Assembly: GCF_964355755.1 (NCBI RefSeq)
Contig: NC_092678.1
Coordinates: forward strand, 1,077,922 to 1,141,921
Length of the DNA stretch: 64,000 bases
Origin: Antedon mediterranea
Lineage: Eukaryota > Echinodermata > Crinoidea > Comatulida > Antedonidae
Direction: 5' to 3'
Each line of letters opens with the position of its first letter. Position 1 is the first letter of the stretch. Below are positions 1 through 10,216 of the stretch, piece after piece. A model generated the notes under the pieces. That model was not told the origin of the DNA, searched no databases, and saw nothing but the letters and a program-made list of their open reading frames with translations. The position numbers and the translations under genes are program-made.

Positions 1-129
1 ATACATGCATATCATAGGTGTAAGTACAACATTAATGAAATGTCTAGCATCAAATGTTTATGCTGGTACATAACACAGTAAATGTTCGTAATCAATATTG
101 ATATCGACTCACAAAAACAATAATATATA

Positions 130-310
130 AAGTTTGATTTCCACTAGGACGCAACGCATCGACGCATGGCGCGCAACTCAAGCGACAGTTCGGGTAATCT
201 ATTGTGTGATTGGTCAAATCGGTGCGTCCAGTGTGGGAACCAATGAATATCCTCTTATATTGGTTCCCATTAGGAATACGAAACGCAGCGACGTAACGCA
301 ACGCAGGTCG
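130..310. repeat. Degenerate copies of the TTAA MITE family (MITE-1)
   Basis: One arm begins TTTCCACTAGGACGCAACGC and the facing arm ends in GTGCGTCCAGTGTGGGAACC near 240. A second partial copy starts at about 260. It belongs to the family defined at 49557-49692. The internal region holds the ATTGGTCAA motif typical of the family. Confidence 0.65.
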
Positions 311-814
311 ACCCAACCCAAAACATAAATGCTAGACAAAATAATTCCTGGTAAGCCTGCGAAATGTAGTAATTTAAAACAGAAAGGTAAAGACCTTTCC
401 GCAGGATGCGTTTTTAAAAAGAGTCCGCAAGTGTCTATATTGTAACCTTGAATGTTGGTTTCTGTTTTTTTCTTATCAACGATGATACCTTCTGATCGTA
501 CCTAGCCCAATTAATATAAAGGCGTATTGGCCTATCACCTCAGCAATATTGATGTACAATCGTTGAAGCATATGCCTCGCAGCCGATAAAACTATTCAAC
601 TACTAAAAGGTTATACAGCATACAAATGAAACTCTCTTTACAATCTTTATTAATCATATTGCATGCATTTCTGTAGAATTTTCGTAGAAAATACCGATAA
701 AAAATACTAATTAATCATACGACACTAGCTTACAGAAGGTATTATAATGTAGGCGGTGTTTATGTTTCTCTTGTGCCCATAGAGATTAGTTTCAACCTCA
801 AGATACATAATTAT

Positions 815-962
815 TATCTCACTAGGACGCAACGCAAAGACGTACGCTCAACGCAAGCGAGTTGAAAACAATGACAAGCCATGTTCGAATAATCCATCGC
901 TTGTGATTGGTCTAATCACTTACGTTACGCCCTTGCGTTGCGTCGCTTGTAGAAACCAAGTT
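815..962. repeat. MITE-1 copy (TTAA family)
   Basis: Left arm CACTAGGACGCAACGC and right arm GTTGCGTCGCTTGTAGAAACC form an inverted pair around CCAATGACAAGC and CTTGTGATTGG. The corresponding place in copy B of the 2.4 kb repeat (43120-43443) has a second MITE-1 nested in it. Confidence 0.7.
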
Positions 963-2436
963 TAATAAACTGAACATTAAAAACTCTCCTCCCCTCATTC
1001 CCAACAATGTGCGAGTCACTGAAATATCGATGACACAATTTTGATTGTTTTTTTAAATTTCAATTTGAATAATGATCAAGAGTGTGCCAAAGAGTGGGGT
1101 CAAATGATATCAGAATCATTTTGATAAATAAACTGCAGCAACACCTGTGCTAGAGCCAACCCGGCTTATCTTAAGAAACTTGTCTTATGTATTCTCATGT
1201 AGTAAGCTTTAATGGGTTTAGATATTCACGTTCTTCCAAGTTATTTCAATATAACATTTATTCAATGGTAAGACAAATAATACAAGAATAAAAAACAGTA
1301 ACAGTAATACAATACAAAAACAAGAAAAGGTAAATAAGAGAAAGGAATGCCCTCAAACCATGGTTTACTGGAATAATTAGGTTCAACCGTTGTTGTACTA
1401 AAAGTTGATTATATTGCCAGTAAAATTCCCAAACTGACCGAACCGAAAAACACATAATGCATCGAAACTATAGAGCGTGATACCAATACGCATCATTGTT
1501 GGATTAAACATGAATTATTGTAAACAAATTATGTGTACTTAACAAATTGTTAGCGCTGTACTTAGCCCCACTCTCATATCAGTAAATGCTTTGTTGATAA
1601 AATATTATATTCTGCCTGTGTACTTTCAAAAGGTCGGGGATAAAAAGGTCAGAATCGGTTATAAATCTGCGGCTTAAAACACAAGATTGATATCATAACA
1701 AAACCACCAACCGAAACGTCCACTAATAACTTAAAATATTGTATGGGGAAAAATGATATAATTTATATAAAAAATATTGAATCGTTCAAATAAAATGGCG
1801 TGTATATAATTTCTTTAATTTGCAAACAATTCTTACTAAATTTCCTCACGTGACGAGCGAATCAGATACAGTACCGAGAATCGGGTACATTGTTTAATAA
1901 AACTACTAATAATTGTTTTTTGTATAGCGTTTAACCAAAATAAATTTTCTCTAAAGCGTTACGACCAAATACTCGAACTAGGTGGAAATTACGTCATTTC
2001 ATGCTATGCGAAAGAGATGGGTTTTCAGCAACTGTTTGAAGATGTCAATAGAGTTGGCATTTGATTGATTGTGGAAGAGTATTCCATAATAATATGATGG
2101 AGTTGTGCAAGAGAATGTTTAGTGTTCCGTACCGATAATCGGAAACATTGTTTAGTGTGTTAACATACAGAGTGCATAGCACTAGTGACGTCCAAATAAA
2201 CTCAATACTGTTTCAGGATTTCCTGTACAAGAAACACTTATAAGATGAAGTCGTATAAGATAATTACCGATTGTTATTCTTATTCCTCTCAGTATCATTT
2301 GCGATATAAACAAAACTATCATTTCAACGCTATTTATTGCGTCCATTAAATTGTATCAATAAATTAAATCTAAATATTTGAAGGTATCACACAGCAGCCA
2401 TCCGGAAACTAACTTGCTTTGTTGTATGCAATTAGA

Positions 2437-2746
2437 ATTAGAAGATACATCCATGGATTGAAGGTGCTAAACGCAAGGCCGCCCTCTGTCATCTACTTGA
2501 CCAAGAGACGCAGTTGCTCGCATCCATAGGACGACATAAGAGAGCTTTCGCTATCTCGGATCGGGAACGAGAACCAGCATTAATTACCGGTTCTCGATCT
2601 CGTACTCGTTTTAAAACTGGATGCTAGTGCCGATAACAAACAGCAGGAAATGTATGTAACGACAAATTGCTTACGACTTACACTTCATTTGTCAATAGCC
2701 AGTTACATTATTGTAATAGTAGATTCATTGGTGATATATATTATTT
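2437..2746. other. Unassigned intergenic stretch
   Basis: No open reading frame, known repeat end or RNA gene recognised here between copy A of the 2.4 kb repeat and the tRNA-derived SINE. Confidence 0.5.
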
Positions 2747-3078
2747 TGAGTGAGTGGCCGAGCGGTTAAAGATGTATTGTCCCCCTGAAAAAATAATTCT
2801 TGGTCAAATTTTTGGTTGAATTTAACCATTTTTAAACATTTTTTGTTTGTTTTTTTTTCCTATGGAAGTGATTAACTTTATTAAAACTACAAAATAACAT
2901 ATTATTCAAAGTCTGATTTAATTAATCTTCAATTTTCATGTTTTTGGGGACAATACATCTTTAAGACAGTGAAACTGTAATTACATAGCCATATCAGCAA
3001 AGGGTTCAGCCACTGAACATAACCGGGCCCTCTGGGAGATCAGTCTTTGACTGAAGAGGTAACCTGGTATAAATGAAT
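2747..3078 (+). repeat. tRNA-derived SINE interrupted by a MITE
   Basis: The head reads GAGTGGCCGAGCGGTTAA, an A-box-like start typical of tRNA-Leu/Ser. After the nested MITE (2770-2960) the SINE resumes with AAGACAGTGAAACTG and a conserved-looking body to about 3078. No intact anticodon arm is seen, so a functional tRNA is excluded. Confidence 0.6.
2770..2960. mobile_element. 191-bp MITE with TTAA target duplication (MITE-3)
   Basis: Perfect 15-bp terminal inverted repeats AGATGTATTGTCCCC and GGGGACAATACATCT, flanked on both sides by TTAA (2766-2769 and 2961-2964). TTAA duplications are typical of piggyBac and Kolobok superfamilies. It is inserted in the A-box region of a tRNA-derived SINE. 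Confidence 0.85.
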
Positions 3079-3120
3079 AATAATACAATATATTATTTTA
3101 AATTTGCGTTTATTTAATAG

Positions 3121-4978
3121 GCTGCAGGGCCGAAACGATGGAAAGCTTACGATGGGAAGTATACAGAAATGGACACAGCATACACAATTCGCGCCAAGGA
3201 ATTACGCGACATCTACAACAGCCTCACCATGAGGTATCTAACGCAGGATGAGCGCCTTGATGTTCTGCTAACACTTAAACATACTGTGAAGGAACACGAT
3301 TGTAAACTTACGCAAGAAATTATAGAATTGATAGATCGTGAAGCCGACTTACTGATGAGGGGAGTGAAAGAAGGCAATTTAGATGGACTTAGAAAACGTA
3401 TTTCTACACTGTTCTTACACTATTATTAAAACACCAACTTTCAATCCTGAAGCAGCAAGACTTCTTAAGGTGTACGCGATTGGCGTACCATACTTACCTA
3501 GATGTCATGTTATGTTGAAGTATAGAGTATTTAATAAACTTCACTTTACTGATAATAGTGGTCGATATATTTATTTGTCAGTAAAATAAGGTAAGCCAAC
3601 AAGGGATGGGTTAAAGGGCCTTTCACACTTGCTCTGGTTCCAGCTAATGTTGTACGCACAATATGGCGTGAACTGGACCATTTAAAGGGAAGTGAGACCA
3701 TTTGAAGTGACTACTATGTGTAATTTATTATTTTACATCATGTGTCTAATTTTCTATCGACACACAACAGAAATATTGACGACCTTAGGTTTAGAAAACA
3801 AGGCATTAGATACAGTGCTTATAGAAAACTTAAATTTCATAGCCTCCTGATGTTTTTAAAAAAAGAAAATTTACCTCTTCACCATTCTCCATCAGTTGCT
3901 TTCTTTTTTTTAAACAACCAATGTACTAATTTAGGGGGTAATTCATTTGTCTTTTTTAGGTTCCTCAAGATCCATTAACATTGCGCAAGAACATCTACTT
4001 TTGTACGAGCTGCAACAGCTACCTTCCTTCCACAGAGTTTCTTCTATCCTCCAACTCCAAGATCGTTGGCAAATGTCGCCGCTGTAAAAAGATCGACAAC
4101 GACGGAAGACTACGACAAGATTTCAGTAACTATCACTTCATGCTCAAGTCCTTACGCAAAGCAGAGGAGGCCATTGGAGATGGCTCAAGAATACCATTCC
4201 TCTTTGGAGACTACTTAGTAATAATACTAAACTTGGGACTCATTTCAGTGGCGTAATGCAGAGGCCCGAGACCCCTGGTTTAGAAATCCCAAGTGCCCTC
4301 TAACCTTGGTGTTTTTAGCCTTTGTCTACATATTTTATTGCCTGTTTTTTTTTCTCTGGGCACTGCTCAGGGACCCCATAAGTTCTGGGATTTAGCCAAT
4401 CAGCGCTCATAGCTGTTATGCCACTGACTCGTTTGTGTGATTTGAAAAGAAGAAGAAAATAAAAATATTTCACTGACTTTATTTCACAGGAAACCGACCT
4501 GCGATACTTGATGGAAAATATTTGGATTAGTCAGAGCACCCTCAGCGCTTGGAATGACCTGTTTGACCTTGCTTTGGTCAGGTGGGACTAACATGAGCAC
4601 TGGTCACCGTGGAATTGTATTTTACTGACCAAAGATGAAGCGAAGGCACATTTTAAGATTGAAGAGCGTGAGTTCCAAATATATTTTATAGTTGTATGGC
4701 ATTAAAATTGTTTTTGTTGTGTTTGAAAAAATTACTACAGATTTCAATTTTTAACAAGTTTATTTTATAGCAACTTTACACTCTAACCATTTTACATTAA
4801 ATATTTTGTTTAGGGGTATGGACACGTTTTCTGCCACAAGATCAAGACGAAGCACACCCTCGCTAAAAACTATTTCTCAAGACTTCCGGGCATGTCCGAA
4901 CACATACATATAAAAAAGGAATCGACCAATCACAGACAGACAATTCAATCCGAACCGTTAACCATCTCGCAAGCATGA
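3121..4978 (+). pseudogene. IQUB: IQUB-like C-terminal pseudogene fragment (four exons)
   Basis: Exons about 3121-3469, 3960-4205, 4490-4667 and 4814-4978 read like the C-terminal part of IQUB (IQ motif and ubiquitin-like domain protein, an axonemal radial-spoke component). Landmarks are [19 protein letters not shown], a zinc-ribbon-like segment with CTSC and CRRC, and [17 protein letters not shown]. Three defects are visible: a one-base insertion near 3425 shifts frame in exon 1, an in-frame TAA follows RWD in exon 3 (near 4588), and exon 2 has no good donor while exons 3 and 4 do not join in phase. Upstream IQUB exons are absent. Introns are kept, so it is an unprocessed duplicate rather than a retrocopy. 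A final stop at 4976 is followed by AATAAA near 5010. Confidence 0.8.
4246..4426. mobile_element. hAT-type MITE, 181 bp
   Basis: Ends CAGTGGCGTAA and TTATGCCACTG are inverted repeats. The flanks ACTCATTT (4238-4245) and ACTCGTTT (4427-4434) form an 8-bp target duplication with one mismatch. Ends starting CAG and 8-bp duplications are typical of hAT transposons. It sits just after exon 2 of the IQUB relic. A second copy is at 25852-26022. Confidence 0.85.
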
Positions 4979-5876
4979 TTACAGTGTAAACAGTACTTTA
5001 TTTCTTGTAATAAATACTTTATTTGGTGATTAGTATGTTTTCTTACTTTACTTCAATTAAGTACATTACTTAAAATCATCACCAATGGGTTTTTTATCCT
5101 TGATAACCTATTAAGCATAAATATGTGCTCTATTTTAATATTAACATATTTGTGATCCCAACTTTCGTTATTTACAGCAAATTTACAGGAACCCACCCAC
5201 CTACAATTTCTACAATTACAATAGAAATATTGTGACCACAAACAAATTATTTCAAAACCCTGGATCCGCCACTAGTTGTGAAATAATATCTTTTTCATAG
5301 CCTATATGGCTCTATAGGCCTACAGCTACCTGGCTGGAAACGCTGATTTTTAAAAGTGATAAAACTTGGTTTTGGGAGTAAATGTCCAATTAAAAACTAA
5401 GCTTGAGTTTATATTACTTTAAAAGCAGTAAAAGTGTATAGTGTATATTAGTTAGTTACAAAAGCTAAAATGGTGTTATAATAAACATAGTTTTAAAATG
5501 TTACTAAGTGTGTGTTTTTTTTTACATATTAATTGCAAACTACCCTTTTGGATTATGATTTCCGATATGAAAATAGAAATCAAACAATTAATATTATTAC
5601 TGTTTGTCCAGTCGTAAGACAAGGTAATCTAACAAGAGGATGCTGAGCTCTGGAGATCAAAGGGTTTATCTGTGGCTGCAACACAATCAGTTACGCACCC
5701 CTTAACAGACACTGCGCCGCATAGATACAGCTGTAGTGGTTATTTGTCACAGCCAGACATAAGATCAAAGGACTGTTACGAGTTCCTATCTTGGTAAGCT
5801 CGGTGTCCTGTTGTTAGATGCCTTAGTATAGATCAGGTAGGTTGGTGTCTTTGTGCTTTGCCGCGCTTTACATCAA
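4979..5876. other. Intergenic region with no recognised gene
   Basis: AT-rich sequence. Apart from the AATAAA near 5010 that could have served the IQUB relic, nothing is recognised before the terminal repeat at 5877. Confidence 0.5.
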
Positions 5877-6009
5877 TAGTCCGGTGGCAGGAGGGGGGAA
5901 TCACCACCCGAAAGGGGACAAATTGCCATCCAACTTTTCTAGACCAGAATTTTCCGTAGATTACGAATACGGAAGGTAATCGATCAGGATAGGAAGCGTT
6001 TTCGAGATA

Positions 6010-6870
6010 TAAGGGGTCAAAGTTCAAAATTGACCAATTACAACAATTTATTATGTATAATTATGTATTATAACAAATTTATTGAAGCACAATTTGGTCT
6101 TTTATTACATTTTTATGATTATAGGTATCTATTCAATCATCTTATGAAAAAAAAATCCTTTGTGATTAAGGGTCAAATGTCAATATTGACCAATCATACA
6201 ACGTACCTATAAAACCAAATAAAAACTAATATTTAATAAAAATCGGATGTTTTCTCATCCTGTTAATCAATCATACGCAATGTAAAAGAGCGAATACATC
6301 ATTTCATCAGTTGACATAAGGTCAATTTCATCAGTTGACATAAGGTCAAAGGTCAACATTTTAATACGCGTATTAGTTAACAAATAAATGCAAAGTTGTT
6401 ATTGATGGTTTTACAAGTAATCAAATTATTGGATTAGTAAAGTTATGTTATTTCATTATAATACTGTATTTAATCAAATCAGACTTCGATCAGGATAGGA
6501 AGCGAATAGGAAGAGATAAGGGGTCAAAGTTCAAAATTGACCAATTATAACAATGTATTATATACATATGTATTATAACCAATTTATTAAAGTTCAATTT
6601 GGTCTTTTAATACATTTGTATGGTTATATGTATTGTATGGTGTTATTCAGTCGCCTTATAAAACAAATACTTTGCAATTAAAGGTCAAATGTCAATATTG
6701 ACCAATCAACCAATTTGCATTTAAAACCAAATAAAAACTAACATTTAGGACAAAATGTTATGTTTTATCATTCTGTTAAGACATCTATCAATCATACACA
6801 ATCAAAAGAGCACATTTATCATTACACAAGTTGACATGGGTCAAAGGTCAACATTTGAATAAATGATATA
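6010..6870. repeat. Two tandem copies of a block of about 480 bp
   Basis: Sequence from GATCAGGATAGGAAGCG and GGTCAAAGTTCAAAATTGAC through CAACATTT near 6360 recurs from 6488 to about 6860 in the same order. Both copies end with a GTCAAAGGTCAACATT motif. Confidence 0.75.
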
Positions 6871-7279
6871 CTAAATAATGCAAAGTTATTCAAACTATGA
6901 GATCGATGTTCATAAATGTAATCACGTTATTTGATCAGTGAAGTTATGGTATTTTTATATTTTTTCTAGTGCGCATTATTTTAAATGTATTAATATAATA
7001 ATACTGTAAAATAAATAATAAAATTAATATTATGAGATTGAAATGTTATGATGTTAAAATGTTGCGCTGACCTTCAATGATTTGCCACTATACAGTTGCA
7101 TTTATTAGGGCTACGATATTCGTTTTTGGAAAATAAACTACTATTCATCAGAACCAGAGAATAGCATAGCCAAATCCAGGTGGCCAAACTCAATCCACAA
7201 CTCACTACACAGACAGACCACAATTTTTATATAGTTTGGCCCATACAGGAAAGAGTTTCCTGTATACAAAGGATTCTAA

Positions 7280-8320
7280 AATAACCTATATGGATTTGCC
7301 CGAATGAACCCTCTAAGGACCCTTTTGGGATCTCTATGTGGTGTGCTACATAAGGCCCTGTATTAGAAATTAGTATGGGGTAAATAATTCATAGATGAAC
7401 TATGGAATAAAACTAAATGTGCACCCTCAATCTTTAAATAACATTTATGGATTTGCCCAAATGAACCCAAGGGCCGGTCGTTCTCCATGGATGGACATTA
7501 AGCCCCATAATGGAAATATAAATAAGGGGTGACACTGTGAGTTCATATAGACAGGCGCGGCCCATGAATTAAGCTGCCTGTGCACTCTCGATCCGTAAGA
7601 AAAATTTATGGATTTGCCCAAATTAACCCAAGGGCCGGTCCTCCATGGACATTAAGCCCCATAATGGAAATAAAATGGGTGACACTGTGGGTTTATATAG
7701 ACAGGCAGAACCATGGAATAAAGCTGCCTGTGCACTCTCGATCCTTAAGGAACACTTATGGATTTGCACAAATTAACCCAAGGGCCGATCCTCCATGGAT
7801 GGACATTAAGCCCCATAATGGACATATAATGGGTGACAATGTGGGTTCATAATAGACAGGCGGGGTCCATGGAATAAAGCTGCCTTGCACTCTCGATCCT
7901 TAAGGAACACTTATGGATTTGCCCAAATTAACCCAAGGGCTGGTCATCCATGGACATTAAGCCTCATAATGGAAATATTATAAGTGGTGACAATGTGGGT
8001 TTATATAGACAGGCACATGGAATAAAGCTGCCTGTGCACTCTCAATCCTTAAGGAACTGATTTAGATTTTGCCTAAAATGAAACAACAGCAGGTCATCTA
8101 TTTAGACCCTTCTGTGGTTCTCTATTGTATGTTCAGTTCTACATTTGGCTCCTGTATCGGATCAATGCATTTGGCTACATAAGTTACTGTGTTAGAAATA
8201 TATTGGGTAACTAAAACTGTAGGTTCCAATATTAAGCCATGGGAAAAGCCTGTCTGTGCACCCTCAATCCTTTTAAAAGGAACCCATATGGATTTGCCAA
8301 AATGAACCAAGGGTAACTTC
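7280..8320. repeat. Tandem array, period about 155 bp, about seven units
   Basis: Units carry TATGGATTTGCCCAAAT, AACCCAAGGGCCGGTC, CATTAAGCCCCATAATGG and TATAGACAGGC. Starts fall near 7282, 7446, 7604, 7757, 7911, 8058 and 8285. The outer units are diverged and the central ones close to each other. Confidence 0.8.
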
Positions 8321-9401
8321 TGAATTCTCTATGAGCCGTACATTCCGTTTATTGGAGATACATGGATACCTGATTGAAATTGCTCAAAAGAAAGACATTG
8401 TACTGTATAGTAATAGTATTATTCCCCTTCCACACCTCTTTGAATTAAATCCGCCCTGATAGGCTCTTATGTACAGGATTTCAAGGCAATAATCACACTT
8501 GTATTTTTCAAACAGTATAATCTATTAGATTGAATAAAAATATCTATTATAAACAATTTGCCGTTAGAAATCTCTATGCCATATCGTTATTTAGATGAGA
8601 AAAACAGGTCAAAGGTTAAAATTACAGAAAAATAGGTGTTTCAGTCACTTTTTGAAAAAAATGTTGCATTATGGCAAGTATAAATATATATATTGTGAAC
8701 AATTTAACACCAAAATTGGCTCCTTACGACAAATATTTATTAATTTATGTTTTTATAACCTTATTCAATTATGTCAAAGGTTAATAACTACACTTCCGGT
8801 CATTTTCAAGCAATATCATCTGTTATACTGAATATAAATGTATATCTTGGGAACAATTTGCTCCTATTTTTAATTCTCTCCGACGTACCGTTACTTAGAT
8901 ATAGCAAAAAGAGGTCAAAGGTCAAAATTGCTAACAATGGGGTTTCCGGTCAATTTTCCAAAGAAAGTTCTGTTAGAGCTAATATAAACATATACATTGT
9001 GAACAATTTGACACCAAAATTATCTCACTACGTCCAGAATTACCAGAGATATAGCATGTTTTTATATTGGTCAATTTTGAACTTTGACCCTTTATATCTC
9101 GAAAACGCTTCCTATCCTGATCGATTACCTTCCATATTCGTAATCTACGCAAAATTCTGGTCTAGAAAAGTTGGATGGCAATTTGTCCCCTTTCGGGTGG
9201 TGATATCCCCCCTCCTGCCACCGGACTACAAGGGATGATTATCAAAACCGTAACAATCAATGCTCAACGCCACACACCAGAAAGATACATATTTGCAGTC
9301 TGGTTTTTAAAAGGTACTATGGAAAACCATGCAGCATGTGGAGGAGGATTTAATTACACCTGAATCCCGAAGAAATGGATTCCTATAAGAGTGTGTGCTT
9401 C

Positions 9402-10216
9402 TCAAACACCCATGGAATTACAAAAACTAGTCGTACTCATAGAGTTAAAACCAGATGAGTCCGTCCTCATACTCTCCTTTTCTAGTTTGTCCAATGGCAT
9501 ATACAAATTAGAAAGTTGACTGAACTGCTGTTGTTGGTATTCTTCTTCCGTCTGTTCGACGATATCAAGTTGACAACCACTGCTAACAACTGCCACATTG
9601 TTAGCATTATTTTTCCAAAACCAATTTTTATCGGTTTCAATTAGTTGTTTCATTTTTTCAATGTCATTCAAAAATGTTTGTCCCTCTGCTGTTTCCAGTT
9701 GGTCAATGGGATTAAAATCATGGAACCAACCGTTCTCATCCCTGGCCGTGTCGTGAAGGCGGAAAAACAACCTGGTGAGGTCGTTATTAAGGTGGAAAAC
9801 AACCAGATGTTTCAATGGATCAGGAATACATTTTTTATTTGTATATTCAAAGAGACAAAGCAAACACTTTGCGTGCATCTCTTTATCGCCAGAGAGTATC
9901 TGTAACGCGTGAATGAATATATCGCTGTACGCTGAATGCTGTACCGAAAAAGTATCTCCTTCATGCACGTGATCGTCCCATGCAGTGGAGGCGCCGTACG
10001 ACGAAATAAATAGAATCTTTTTCGCATCTCTCATCTCCTTCGAAATCCAAGACATTAAGGAAATGATGTTTGGCGTTTTCCAATTGTGAATGGTCACGTC
10101 GACTCCGCAGTGCGCTTGCAGAAACGTTGCAAATGACAGCACAACGTTTTTGTGCTGGGGCGCATCTTCAAAATAGAGGATAAGCAGTTTAACCCGTTGC
10201 ATATCTACACTTTCCT
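9402..10216 (-). CDS. R1 exon 13: cytoplasmic SEFIR domain and tail
   Basis: Enters in phase 1 after TTGCAG and ends at TGA (9402-9404). Residues starting VKLLILYFEDAPQHK, then FATFLQAHCGVDV, SWISKEMRDAKKILFISS and HLVVFHLNNDL follow the SEFIR pattern: a hydrophobic first strand with an acidic loop, a helix, the W-containing strand, and a strand ending in S/C-S. Around residue 700 onward the tail has a Gln run and a Ser/Thr-rich end (DSSGFNSMSTTSF). SEFIR is the intracellular signature of IL-17 receptors, Act1 and SEF. Confidence 0.93.

Larger units (their letters stand above)
1..2436. repeat. Copy A of a 2.4 kb dispersed direct repeat
   Basis: Collinear and nearly identical with 42273-44766, about 42 kb away in the same orientation. 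The left end is cut by the window edge. Copy A carries about 330 bp (roughly 1995-2325) that copy B lacks, and lacks a 140-bp retroposon insertion and a nested MITE that B has. No coding capacity is seen. Both copies contain TTAA-type MITEs at matching places (near 130-310 and 815-962). It may be an uncharacterised transposon or a segmental duplication scar. Confidence 0.85.
5877..9228. mobile_element. 3.35 kb non-autonomous element with long terminal inverted repeats
   Basis: About 160 bp from 5877 (TAGTCCGGTGGCAGG onward) reappears, nearly unchanged, as the reverse complement ending at 9228. Both copies include TCTAGACCAGAATTTT and AACGCTTCCTATCC (or complement). There is no transposase-like frame inside. 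The interior consists of tandem arrays: a duplicated block of about 480 bp (6010-6870), an array of about 155 bp period (7280-8320) and units of about 150 bp at 8590-9060. Flanks allow a TA or CAA duplication but do not settle the superfamily. Confidence 0.7.

Noticed and set aside
2747-2770. tRNA-Leu or tRNA-Ser gene
   Set aside because: Only the A-box part is tRNA-like; the rest is a SINE body split by a MITE.
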